Below, piece after piece: positions 44,019 through 51,566 of a stretch of 64,000 nucleotides of DNA. Made by a program: the position numbers and the translations under genes. The notes beneath the pieces were generated by a model that saw only the letters and a list, made by a program, of their open reading frames with translations, was not told where the DNA came from and searched no databases. Positions within the stretch are counted from its first letter, which is position 1, and each line of letters begins with the position of its first letter. This stretch comes from an uncultured Lachnospiraceae bacterium (GTDB taxonomy: Bacteria > Bacillota > Clostridia > Lachnospirales > Lachnospiraceae), in contig URMK01000007.1 of NCBI GenBank assembly GCA_900548905.1, positions 78,339 through 142,338 of the forward strand. Reading direction: 5' to 3'.

Positions 44019-45002
44019 ATCAATAGTTTTATTAGCTGGGTCGGCGGTAAAAAGGCGCTCCGCAAGCTGATCTACACCATGTTCCCGGCCAAGTTTGAAC
44101 GTTATATTGAGGTGTTCGGCGGTGGCGGCTGGGTGCTGTTTGGAAAGCCGCCGGACCAGAAATGCATGGAGGTCTATAATGACTTCAATTCCAATCTTGC
44201 CTGCTTGTTTTACTGTGTAAAGAACCGGACTTGGTCATTCATCCGGGAGGCAGGCTTTCTGCCCATAAACAGCCGGGATGAGTTTGCGGTTATCCGGGAC
44301 TTCATTGACAAGCAGGAATTTGACATCCGGTATCTGGATCAGGAACTGGAGCTGGCCGAACACAGCCTGTCCCCGCCAGAATTTGAGGAAATAAAAGCCA
44401 TCATGCTGGAAAACGCCGAGATGAACGATGTGAAACGTGCGGCGGCATTTTTCAAGCTCATCCGCTACAGCTACGGAAGCGGCTGTACTTCCTTCGGCTG
44501 CAAGCCCTTTGATGTGCGGAAATGCTTTGACGCCATCTGGCAGGCTTCCCGCAGACTTAAGGATACGGTAATCGAAAACAAGGACTTTGAAGCGCTGATT
44601 CGGCAGTATGACCGGGAAGGCGCTTTTTTCTACTGCGATCCGCCTTACTACGAAACGGAAGGGCATTATGCCGTGGTGTTCTGTAAAGAGGACCATGCAA
44701 GGCTTAGGGATGTGCTGGCTGCGTCCAGCGGGCGGTGGATGGTCAGCTACAATGACTGTGACTTTATCCGGGAACTGTATGCCGGATATACCATCACCGC
44801 CGTCACCCGCATCAACAACCTGGCCCAGCGCTACGACGGAGGCTGTGAATTTCCGGAGGTGATCATCACCAACTATGATCCGGGAGAACAGAAAAAGAGC
44901 GGACCCCGCCAGCTCCGTCTGTTTGATATCGGCGGCGGGGACGAGGATGAGATCCAATATGTAACATCAGGGCCAACCGGCCCGGAAAGAGAGGAATCAT
45001 GA
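44019..45002 (+). CDS. DNA adenine methylase, D12 class (Dam-like), probable AUC start
   Basis: 327 residues if begun at ATC 44019; the first ATG (44079) would cut off the S-adenosylmethionine motif. The segment NSFISWVGGKKALRKLI encoded at 44022-44072 is the conserved N-terminus (motif X) of D12 methylases. YIEVFGGGGWVLF is motif I and CDPPYYE is the catalytic DPPY. TGA at 44010-44012 closes the frame just upstream. It methylates adenine in DNA, probably protecting element DNA from host restriction. Its stop overlaps the next gene. Confidence 0.85.
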   Translation: MNSFISWVGGKKALRKLIYTMFPAKFERYIEVFGGGGWVLFGKPPDQKCMEVYNDFNSNLACLFYCVKNRTWSFIREAGFLPINSRDEFAVIRDFIDKQEFDIRYLDQELELAEHSLSPPEFEEIKAIMLENAEMNDVKRAAAFFKLIRYSYGSGCTSFGCKPFDVRKCFDAIWQASRRLKDTVIENKDFEALIRQYDREGAFFYCDPPYYETEGHYAVVFCKEDHARLRDVLAASSGRWMVSYNDCDFIRELYAGYTITAVTRINNLAQRYDGGCEFPEVIITNYDPGEQKKSGPRQLRLFDIGGGDEDEIQYVTSGPTGPEREES

Positions 45003-45253
45003 AGAACAAAGAAGAAACCATGGAACAGCCGGACTGTGGTGTATTGTCCATCCCTAATGTCATGCTGGAGGCGGCAGGTATCCCGCCTGACAGTGACTTG
45101 ACGGTGGAAACCATTCCCGGCGTCCTGTTGATCGGGACGGAGGAACCGCTGAAAAGAGCCAACCAGCCGCTCCTTGACCTGCTGGAAGAACTGGGCATCC
45201 CGCAGGAGGAAGTCACGAGCGCACTGGAGGAAGGGGGATATCTCAATGAATAA
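44999..45253 (+). CDS. Small AbrB-like protein
   Basis: 84 residues, starting within the methylase stop (ATGA overlap) behind AGAGG. The segment GVLSIPNVMLEAAGIPPDSD resembles a swapped-hairpin AbrB/MazE DNA-binding domain, followed by an acidic helix (LLDLLEELGIPQEEV). It overlaps the next AbrB-type gene by eight bases, so the two may form a heteromeric regulator. No toxin gene of the MazF type is seen nearby. Confidence 0.65.
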   Translation: MKNKEETMEQPDCGVLSIPNVMLEAAGIPPDSDLTVETIPGVLLIGTEEPLKRANQPLLDLLEELGIPQEEVTSALEEGGYLNE

Positions 45254-45521
45254 GCCGGTATACAAGCTGATGGATGGAAAAGGCCGTGTGCTGATACCCA
45301 AAGCCCTGCGGGACAGCGCCAAGATGGAATACGGCGATATTGTGCGTCTGGGCCTTGCCGATGGGAAAGTCACGGTGCGCAGGGTGGATATTGTGGAGGC
45401 AGGGGACCAGTCGCCGGAGGCCGTGGAAGCCTTTGTCCGCTCTGCGTTCAAATCCATGCCGGACACAACCAGACTGGAGATGATCGCCGAACTGAGCGGC
45501 CTGCTCCAGAAGAAAGAATAA
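45246..45521 (+). CDS. AbrB/SpoVT-family DNA-binding protein
   Basis: 91 residues from the ATG at 45246. Residues 5-50 are a SpoVT-AbrB swapped-hairpin domain (LMDGKGRVLIPKALRDSA, YGDIVRLGLADGKVTVRRV), with a helical C-terminal part. It probably regulates the element's own genes. It is coupled to the preceding small AbrB-like gene by an ATGAATAA overlap. Confidence 0.85.
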   Translation: MNKPVYKLMDGKGRVLIPKALRDSAKMEYGDIVRLGLADGKVTVRRVDIVEAGDQSPEAVEAFVRSAFKSMPDTTRLEMIAELSGLLQKKE

Positions 45522-45543
45522 CATGGAACAGAATGGAGGATGT

Positions 45544-46509
45544 ATGGACTATCCAGAATTTTTACAGGAAATACAGAAGGGAATCAGAGCGTATCTGCCG
45601 GAGAGATACCAGGATTATAAGATAGAGATCCATCCGTCCAGGAAAAACAACGGAGTTATTCTGGACGGACTTATCATACAGGGAAAAGAACGGATCGTTC
45701 CTGTCATTTATCTCAATGATTTTTTCAAACAGGCTGAAAACGGTGCGGATTTAAGCAGTGTCATGAAGGAGATTGCGGACTTATATGAGAACAGGAGGGG
45801 AACAGCGCCAGAGTTTTCAGAAGAAATATACCAGTATGATAAAGTCAGGGAGCATCTTATCGTGACTGTCTGCAATGCGGAGAAGAACAGGGGGCTGCTG
45901 AAAACCGTGCCGCATGAAAGCAGGGAGGATCTTGCACTGACCTACCGTATCAAAAGAGCCGGGGAGCCGGAGAGGGGAATGGAAAGCATTCTCGTGAAAA
46001 ACAGCATGCTGAAATACTGGGGGATTGAGGAACAGGAACTGAGGGAGGATGCCTGGAACAGCATGAACAGGGAAAGTCCGGCTTCTTTCCGCAGTATGGA
46101 AGATGTTCTTCGGGAGGTGTTTTCCAAACAGGCAGCAGCGAACCCGAATCTGGAACCGGAACTGATGATGGAGGCGGTACCGCCGCTGCCGCTTTATGTG
46201 CTGACCAATGCGGAGGGTATTTGGGGAGCCGCTTATATGTTCGACAGGGAAATCATGGCGGGAATTGCAGAAACGCTTGGCCAGGACCTGCTTATCCTCC
46301 CTTCATCGGTCCATGAAACGCTTATCATACCGGAGGAGCCAGATATGGATATGGAGAATTACCTGGACCTGGTAAGGACCGTGAATGCCATGGAACTAGA
46401 CCCGGAGGATATCCTGTCTGACCAGATTTACCGCTTTGACAGGAAGAAACAGGAAACCAGCCTTGTGGTACTGCCGGGGCAGGCACAGGGCATGGGGATG
46501 AAGATGTAA
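45544..46509 (+). CDS. DUF5688-family protein with Met-type tail
   Basis: 321 residues from the ATG at 45544, preferred because GGAGG stands directly upstream and family members start M-[DN]-Y-x-x-F; ATG 45523 is an alternative. IEIHPSRKNNGVILDGLIIQ, VPVIYLNDFFKQ, LLKTVPHESREDLALTYRI and KNSMLKYWGI are DUF5688 landmarks. The family is abundant in Lachnospiraceae and without known function. The C-terminus PGQAQGMGMKM is one of the clearest copies of the shared tail. Soluble, no signal. Confidence 0.82.
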   Translation: MDYPEFLQEIQKGIRAYLPERYQDYKIEIHPSRKNNGVILDGLIIQGKERIVPVIYLNDFFKQAENGADLSSVMKEIADLYENRRGTAPEFSEEIYQYDKVREHLIVTVCNAEKNRGLLKTVPHESREDLALTYRIKRAGEPERGMESILVKNSMLKYWGIEEQELREDAWNSMNRESPASFRSMEDVLREVFSKQAAANPNLEPELMMEAVPPLPLYVLTNAEGIWGAAYMFDREIMAGIAETLGQDLLILPSSVHETLIIPEEPDMDMENYLDLVRTVNAMELDPEDILSDQIYRFDRKKQETSLVVLPGQAQGMGMKM

Positions 46510-46522
46510 AGGAGGAACGTCC

Positions 46523-47083
46523 ATGAGGATATTTACTCATGAGGACTGCGACCATACCGGCTATGGATTTTCATTGAAGAACAAGGTTGTGGTTCTGCCA
46601 AGATCTGTGCTGCCTTGTGAACATTCGGGGCAGCTTTTTTTCTGCACCGGGGGAAACGGGGCGAAGGCGGACCCCATCGGACGCTCGGTATTTTTAGTGT
46701 CTCTGACTACCGGCGAACCCTGCTGCTTTTTTCGGAAGGATGTAATAGGGACGCTGAAGCCGGAGCTTCTGCCGGAGGAGGAAAAACTCCAGCTTTCGCA
46801 GATCCGGCCCAATGGAGCGGCTGATTTAAAGACCCACGAACCCCAGTATTCCGGCTACAGCTTTTTAAAAGATGGAAGATATGCTTCCGGTGTCTGGCTG
46901 TGCAGTCTGGAAGAGGTGGGGAACTATGTGGAGATGCAGAAACCCTACCAGCACCGTGTCCTCATCTGTGACCGGGATGATTTTTCCGTGATGGAGGTGG
47001 TGGACGGCCAGCTTGTGTTCCCGACCCAGGAGGATATGGAAGCTCATCAGCAGGAGCAGAAAGGCGGGATGGAGATGCAGTAA
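46523..47083 (+). CDS. Element protein of unknown function with Met-type tail
   Basis: 186 residues, AGGAGG before the ATG. Mixed alpha/beta, soluble, with HEDCDHTGYGFSLKNKVVVL at the start. I do not recognise the family. It ends QQEQKGGMEMQ, very like the neighbouring proteins, and lies in a run of closely spaced genes (14 bases on either side). Confidence 0.7.
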   Translation: MRIFTHEDCDHTGYGFSLKNKVVVLPRSVLPCEHSGQLFFCTGGNGAKADPIGRSVFLVSLTTGEPCCFFRKDVIGTLKPELLPEEEKLQLSQIRPNGAADLKTHEPQYSGYSFLKDGRYASGVWLCSLEEVGNYVEMQKPYQHRVLICDRDDFSVMEVVDGQLVFPTQEDMEAHQQEQKGGMEMQ

Positions 47084-47096
47084 GGAGGCATGACCC

Positions 47097-47654
47097 ATGA
47101 AACCAATCTACATTGAAAACGGCGTCATTGTTTACTATGGAAACCGTGTGGGCCGCGTCAGCAAGAATTGTGCCGTAGTTGTTCCCATGTTTAAGGGGCA
47201 GGAACTGAATGATTTCCTGAAAAATCAGCGGAATATCAAAGAAGTGAAATGGCTGGATGGTGTGTTTGACCGGCTGATGACCGGTTCCAAGGATGCCCAT
47301 GAATCGCAGGCACTGAAAAACTGCCGGGTGTGGCAGCTCAAGCCCGATGTGGACATCCGCATGAAATTCATCCGGTACGATAAGCTGTGCCGGAACTTCG
47401 GTCCGCCCAACCCGGACAATTACCAGTGTGTGTTTGATGGGATGGTTGATACCAATGATCTGGATGCCCTTTATACCAAATTTGATATGGACCATCCGCC
47501 TGGTTACCATGGACACGCCATTTCCATCAGTGATGTGCTGGAACTGTATGATGGTTCCGGCAGCAGCTTCCATTACATCGACCGCGTTGGTTTCAAACAG
47601 GTGGATTTTGAACCGATGGAACACAGGATGGAGCCACAGACATTATCCATGTAA
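47097..47654 (+). CDS. YodL-like domain protein with TLSM tail
   Basis: 185 residues, AAGGAGG before the ATG. The C-terminal half contains GHAISISDVLELYDGSGSS and DRVGFKQVDFEP, the signature of the YodL-like domain found in large polyvalent proteins of conjugative elements and phages. The N-terminal part (KPIYIENGVIVYYGNRVGRV) is not recognised. The protein ends MEPQTLSM; the same TLSM closes the protein at 60061-60525. Confidence 0.75.
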   Translation: MKPIYIENGVIVYYGNRVGRVSKNCAVVVPMFKGQELNDFLKNQRNIKEVKWLDGVFDRLMTGSKDAHESQALKNCRVWQLKPDVDIRMKFIRYDKLCRNFGPPNPDNYQCVFDGMVDTNDLDALYTKFDMDHPPGYHGHAISISDVLELYDGSGSSFHYIDRVGFKQVDFEPMEHRMEPQTLSM

Positions 47655-47667
47655 GGAGGAGGAATCA

Positions 47668-48102
47668 GTGAAACAGCAGAATGATAAACCGCTTGTTATA
47701 GCGTCATTAAACAGCCTTAAGGCTTATGCCGGGCATTTGGCTGCTGCAGATTTGGAAATGAACCGGGAAACAATCAGTGGGATTCGTTTCCTGTCAGAAG
47801 TGATGGCTTCGTATCACTGCATTGGAGGCTATGAAGCAGATGCAGAGAGCATCATCCGGAAAAAGTACCTTGCGCCATTGGACAATCTGCTTGCAGGCCA
47901 GACGGCGCCGGCGCCGGATCTTAACGAAGCGCATATGAAAGCCATCCTCAACGGCATTGCGTATTATCGTAAGGAATTGGAACTTGATTATGAACCGGTC
48001 TATGAGAGGGATCTTAAGATCTGCACAGATTTAGCAGAAGAAATAAAGCGGCAGTTATCACAGGAGAACATGCCGGGATGGGAGCAGAATATGCAGCTTT
48101 AG
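47668..48102 (+). CDS. Helical element protein with Met-type tail
   Basis: 144 residues from GTG at 47668, chosen because AAGGAGGAGG lies upstream; the longer frame from 47428 overlaps the YodL-like gene. Predominantly helical (SLKAYAGHLAAADLEMN, AILNGIAYYRKELELDYE), no membrane segment. No known family. Ends PGWEQNMQL. Confidence 0.65.
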   Translation: MKQQNDKPLVIASLNSLKAYAGHLAAADLEMNRETISGIRFLSEVMASYHCIGGYEADAESIIRKKYLAPLDNLLAGQTAPAPDLNEAHMKAILNGIAYYRKELELDYEPVYERDLKICTDLAEEIKRQLSQENMPGWEQNMQL

Positions 48103-48202
48103 GCAGATGGAAAAACTGGTCTGCTTTTACTGCTTTCTGTTGATATAGAACCGAAAGAAAATCTTTAACTTTAACCATGAATTAAGAAAGAGAGGAACCA
48201 CT

Positions 48203-48562
48203 ATGCCCGAAATCAACGTAAAAATTAATTCCATGTACCCGCCCAGCGCCCAGGGAAGTATCCGCGCCTATGCAACCGTGGACTTCGACAAGTGTTTTGC
48301 CGTCCGAGGGGTAAAAGTTGTCCAGGGCAGCGAAACCGGCCTGTTCGTTTCCATGCCCAGCCGGAAAACGTTGGAAGGCTATAAGGAAATCTGTTATCCC
48401 GTGACCGCAGAGTTCAGAGAGCAGCTTCACAATGCGGTGCTGGATGCTTACCAGCAGGCCCTTATGATGGCGCAAACCGAACAGACCGCCCCGGAACAGA
48501 CCGCCCCAGAGCAGGCGGCCCCGGAACAGGAGGCTCCTGGGCCGCAGATGACAGGTATGTAG
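48203..48562 (+). CDS. SpoVG-family protein with repetitive acidic tail
   Basis: 119 residues. Residues 1-88 match SpoVG: MPEINVKINSMYPP, RAYATVDFDKCFAVRGVKVV, GLFVSMPSRK and ICYPVTAEFREQL. SpoVG binds nucleic acid and affects sporulation, division and virulence genes; element-borne copies are common but unstudied. The added tail is a five-residue repeat of the form APEQT/A, encoded by near-identical 15-base units, ending APGPQMTGM. RBS AGAGAGG. It starts about 100 bases after the preceding gene. Confidence 0.88.
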   Translation: MPEINVKINSMYPPSAQGSIRAYATVDFDKCFAVRGVKVVQGSETGLFVSMPSRKTLEGYKEICYPVTAEFREQLHNAVLDAYQQALMMAQTEQTAPEQTAPEQAAPEQEAPGPQMTGM

Positions 48563-48660
48563 ACACTGCGCCCGGTTTTCTTAACTTCAGCAACACCATA
48601 GAAATGTACACGATACAAGTCAGTATCCCATCATCTTATAAAAAAATGGAGGAATTCAAC

Positions 48661-48912
48661 ATGAAAAACTTTGTAAACGCTATGAAAAACAAGGCTTACG
48701 GCATTAAGAACGGCATCACTAACAAGGCACTGCAGGCAGGACACAAACTGACAGAAAATACCGGGGAGGGGTATGTTGATACAGCAATTAAGATTTTGCT
48801 TGCTGTTGTGCTTGGCGCTTTGCTGCTGGCCGGATTGTATGCGCTTTTCAACGATACCGTGTTACCTACACTCGTCCGGAGGGTGCAGGAGATGTTTGAC
48901 TATGCCGGTTAA
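48661..48912 (+). CDS. DUF6133 pilin-like small membrane protein
   Basis: 83 residues from the ATG at 48661 (GGAGG eight bases upstream). A basic N-terminal helix, then NTGEGYVDTAIKILLAVVLG where a single hydrophobic helix begins (residues about 40-65), then a short polar end MFDYAG. The G-E-G-Y preceding the helix resembles a prepilin-peptidase cleavage context, and the next gene encodes such a peptidase. It is therefore the best candidate for the major subunit of the Tad-like pilus, although the family is only known as DUF6133. Confidence 0.75.
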   Translation: MKNFVNAMKNKAYGIKNGITNKALQAGHKLTENTGEGYVDTAIKILLAVVLGALLLAGLYALFNDTVLPTLVRRVQEMFDYAG

Positions 48913-49360
48913 TCCGGCAGAACTGCTGACACTGCAGGCGGGACTGTTTCTCCTTCTGTTGCTGGCGGTTTCAGCCTGGGACTTGAAATGGAGGATCATC
49001 CCGGACAGCCTGCAGCTTGCCATTGCAGCCCTGACCTTCCTGTGCTTTTCGCCGGGAAACCTGCTGGGGATCTTCGGCGCACTGCCATATCTGGTCATAG
49101 CCTTATTCTTTGGCGGGATGGATGGCATGGGAGGCGGTGACATCAAGCTGGCGGCGTCCACCGGCGTAGTGCTTGGGCTGCCTTCCAGCCTGACCGCCTC
49201 CATGCTTGGACTTGGCGGTTTTGTGATTTACAGTACCATTTATATGAAACTCAGACGGCTCCATGGACAGAAAGACAAAATTGCCTTTCCTGTGGGACCA
49301 TTTCTTGCGGCCGGTTCTGCCGCCACTTATTTTATGAAGATCGGAGGATACATTGTATGA
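48902..49360 (+). CDS. Prepilin peptidase (A24, TadV/CpaA-like)
   Basis: 152 residues, starting inside the pilin-like gene. Four to five membrane helices. The two catalytic aspartates are in AWDLKWRIIPD (near residue 26) and in the G-x-G-D motif GMGGGDIKLAAS (near residue 80), as in A24 aspartic peptidases that remove the leader of Flp-type pilins. It should process the DUF6133 protein and the pseudopilins encoded downstream. Confidence 0.88.
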   Translation: MPVNPAELLTLQAGLFLLLLLAVSAWDLKWRIIPDSLQLAIAALTFLCFSPGNLLGIFGALPYLVIALFFGGMDGMGGGDIKLAASTGVVLGLPSSLTASMLGLGGFVIYSTIYMKLRRLHGQKDKIAFPVGPFLAAGSAATYFMKIGGYIV

Positions 49361-49440
49361 AAAAGAAGATTATCATTACCCTTTGTACCGTGGTTCCCGT
49401 AGCTGTCCTGGCAGCTCTTATTAATCGTCGCAAACAGTAA
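49357..49440 (+). CDS. 27-residue membrane peptide
   Basis: A short frame starting in the peptidase stop (ATGA overlap) with GGAGG eight bases upstream. It encodes three lysines, a hydrophobic helix (IIITLCTVVPVAVLAALI) and a basic end NRRKQ. The good ribosome site and coupling argue for translation. Role unknown; a small assembly factor of the pilus is possible. Confidence 0.6.
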   Translation: MKKKIIITLCTVVPVAVLAALINRRKQ

Positions 49441-49490
49441 ACGAAGCGGGCGGCTCTGGATTTGAGGCAGCTATATAAAGAGGAGGAAAA

Positions 49491-49850
49491 TTGGAAAAAG
49501 AACGGAATGACGCATCCAGATGGCTCTATGAGAGAGTCAGTCTGGGTGGAATCGACCTGTATGCAACAGGCGCAGTTTTGAACCATGATACGGTTCCTCA
49601 AGGGCTATACTGTTATGATGTTTATACCATTGGGGATAAGGATAAGGAGAGTGATATCTTTATTTCTGAAAAACCGGTAGAAGATGCGGTTGGGGCCGTT
49701 TTGTCAGCAGAGCCGCTGCCTTTTAAGAATGGGGCCGGTCTCAGCATTCAGGGGATGGAATATTTTGACGGTGAGTACATGCAGTCCTTAAAGGATATTG
49801 TGAACACCACACAACAGCAGGACAGTGGCTTTCAAATGCAGACCATGTAA
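49491..49850 (+). CDS. LPD28-like domain protein with QMQTM tail
   Basis: 119 residues, TTG start behind GAGGAGG. GIDLYATGAVLNHDTVPQGL and YCYDVYTIGD followed by a VGAVLSAEPL strand pair resemble LPD28, a domain of large polyvalent proteins. The protein ends SGFQMQTM, again the shared tail. It sits between the prepilin peptidase and CpaB-like genes, which links the tagged group physically to the pilus operon. Confidence 0.7.
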   Translation: MEKERNDASRWLYERVSLGGIDLYATGAVLNHDTVPQGLYCYDVYTIGDKDKESDIFISEKPVEDAVGAVLSAEPLPFKNGAGLSIQGMEYFDGEYMQSLKDIVNTTQQQDSGFQMQTM

Positions 49851-49868
49851 AACAGGAGGTAGAAAACT

Positions 49869-50750
49869 ATGAATTTTTTGAAAAACAGAACCGTCATTGG
49901 AGTGCTCTGCATCGTGCTGGCGCTTGTTATCTGCTTTGCGGTCACGCCGCTGTTTAACCAGAGCATCAGTGAAAAGACGGAGATTGTCCGGGTGGTGAAG
50001 CCGGTCAAAATCGGGGAAGAAATAACGGCAGACAAAGTAAAAACGGTAGAGGTGGGCGCTTATAACCTGCCGGAAGATGTGGTGAAAAACCTTGATACCG
50101 CCATTGGCAGGTATGCCTCCGCAGACCTTGCAGTGGGCGATTACATCATCGCCTCCAAGATTGCGGATGAGCCTGCCGCAGAAAACGCCTACCTTTACAG
50201 CCTGACCGGTGAAAAGCAGGCCATGTCCATCTCCCTCAAGGCATTTGCAAACGGACTTTCCGGCAAGCTGCAGAGCGGCGATATCGTGTCCGTCATTGCG
50301 CCTGACTATAAAAAACAGGGGGCAACGGTGATTCCGCCGGAACTGCAGTATGTGGAGGTGATTGCGGTCACAGCCACCAGCGGCTATGACGCCAACACAA
50401 ATACACAGGGAGATGCAGAGGATGAGGAAAAAGAACTGCCGGGAACGGTGACGCTGCTGGTTACCCCGGAGCAGAGTAAGATTCTTGCGGAACTGGAGGC
50501 GGACGGCAAAGCGCACCTGTCCCTTGTGTACCGTGGAGAGGGAACCGGGGCCGGGGCATTTATCACGGCACAGGAGGCTGTGCTTTTGGAGCTGTACCCG
50601 CCTGTGGAAGAAACGGAGGAAGCAACTGGGGAAAACGGTTCCGGACAGAACACCCCGGATGCACAGAGTACTGACACCGTACAGTCTGATTCCTCGGAAA
50701 GCGAGGACTCCGGTACCACCGATGCGTCTGCGGAAAGTGAGGTGGAATAA
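49869..50750 (+). CDS. CpaB/RcpC-like pilus assembly protein with SAF domain
   Basis: 293 residues, AGGAGG upstream. One N-terminal membrane helix (residues 8-30), then an SAF-type beta-clip domain (VVKPVKIGEEITADKVKTVE, ASADLAVGDYIIASKI) and a RcpC-like region to about 245, followed by a disordered Glu/Ser/Thr-rich tail. CpaB/RcpC proteins sit outside the membrane in Tad systems and may contact the wall. The gene order here follows tad loci. Confidence 0.85.
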   Translation: MNFLKNRTVIGVLCIVLALVICFAVTPLFNQSISEKTEIVRVVKPVKIGEEITADKVKTVEVGAYNLPEDVVKNLDTAIGRYASADLAVGDYIIASKIADEPAAENAYLYSLTGEKQAMSISLKAFANGLSGKLQSGDIVSVIAPDYKKQGATVIPPELQYVEVIAVTATSGYDANTNTQGDAEDEEKELPGTVTLLVTPEQSKILAELEADGKAHLSLVYRGEGTGAGAFITAQEAVLLELYPPVEETEEATGENGSGQNTPDAQSTDTVQSDSSESEDSGTTDASAESEVE

Positions 50751-50753
50751 TCC

Positions 50754-51566
50754 TTGAATTTCCTGAAAAACAGCATATTCAGCCGCAGCCCCGGAGCGGA
50801 GGGAACGGAGCTGGAGCCGGAAAACGAAAACCAGATGCTGGCGGTCTGGGGCAGCCCCGGCTCCGGCAAGACCACAACAGCGGTCAAGCTGGCGGTGCGT
50901 CTGGCACAGCAGCGCCGGGATGTGGCGCTGCTGCTGTGCGATATGAACACCCCCATGCTGCCCTGTATCTGTCCGCCCACGGAACTGGAGGAAGAACACT
51001 CCCTTGGCAGTATCCTAGCCGCCAGCCATGTATCGGAATCGCTGGTGCGCCATAACTGTATCACTCACAAAAAGTTCCGCCATCTGACCATCCTTGGTAT
51101 GCGTAAGGGCGAGAATGAGTACACCTATCCGGTGTATGAGCGCCAGCAGGCTGAAGAACTGCTGGAATGCCTGCGGGGGATTGCGCCCCATATCATCATT
51201 GACTGTGGCAGCCACATCGCCAATGATATCCTCTCGGCCATTGCCCTGATGGAGTCTGACGCGGTGCTGCGGCTTGTCAACTGTGACTTAAAAAGCATCA
51301 GCTATCTGTCCAGTCAGCTTCCCTTGCTGAAAGAAAACCAATGGGATGCGGAAAAGCAGTACAAGGTAGCCAGTAATGTGCGTCCTAACGAGGCTAGCGG
51401 ACACATCGAGCAGGTGCTGGGCAGCGTGGCATTTCAGCTCCCCCATTCGGAGGAACTGGCCGCACAGGTTCTGGAGGGGAATCTCTTTAAGGAACTGAAC
51501 CTGAAGGACAGCCGTGGATACCGCAAAGCCCTCGAATCCATTACAAAGGAGGTGTTCGGATGTTAG
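50754..51566 (+). CDS. TadZ/CpaE-like P-loop ATPase
   Basis: 270 residues, TTG start with AGGTGG upstream. The Walker A motif is WGSPGSGKTTTAVKLA near residue 31. The MinD/ParA-like chain follows (VALLLCDMNTPM, APHIIIDCGSHIANDIL). TadZ proteins position the pilus machine in the cell. The 3' end overlaps the tadA start by seven bases. Confidence 0.85.
   Translation: MNFLKNSIFSRSPGAEGTELEPENENQMLAVWGSPGSGKTTTAVKLAVRLAQQRRDVALLLCDMNTPMLPCICPPTELEEEHSLGSILAASHVSESLVRHNCITHKKFRHLTILGMRKGENEYTYPVYERQQAEELLECLRGIAPHIIIDCGSHIANDILSAIALMESDAVLRLVNCDLKSISYLSSQLPLLKENQWDAEKQYKVASNVRPNEASGHIEQVLGSVAFQLPHSEELAAQVLEGNLFKELNLKDSRGYRKALESITKEVFGC

Noticed and set aside
43982..44026. 14-codon ORF just upstream of the adenine methylase
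   Set aside because: It overlaps the methylase Shine-Dalgarno region, has no ribosome site of its own, and the methylase N-terminus in the other frame explains the conservation.
44999..45521. MazEF-type toxin-antitoxin pair
   Set aside because: Both small proteins resemble AbrB/MazE-type DNA-binding domains, and neither looks like a MazF or other toxin.
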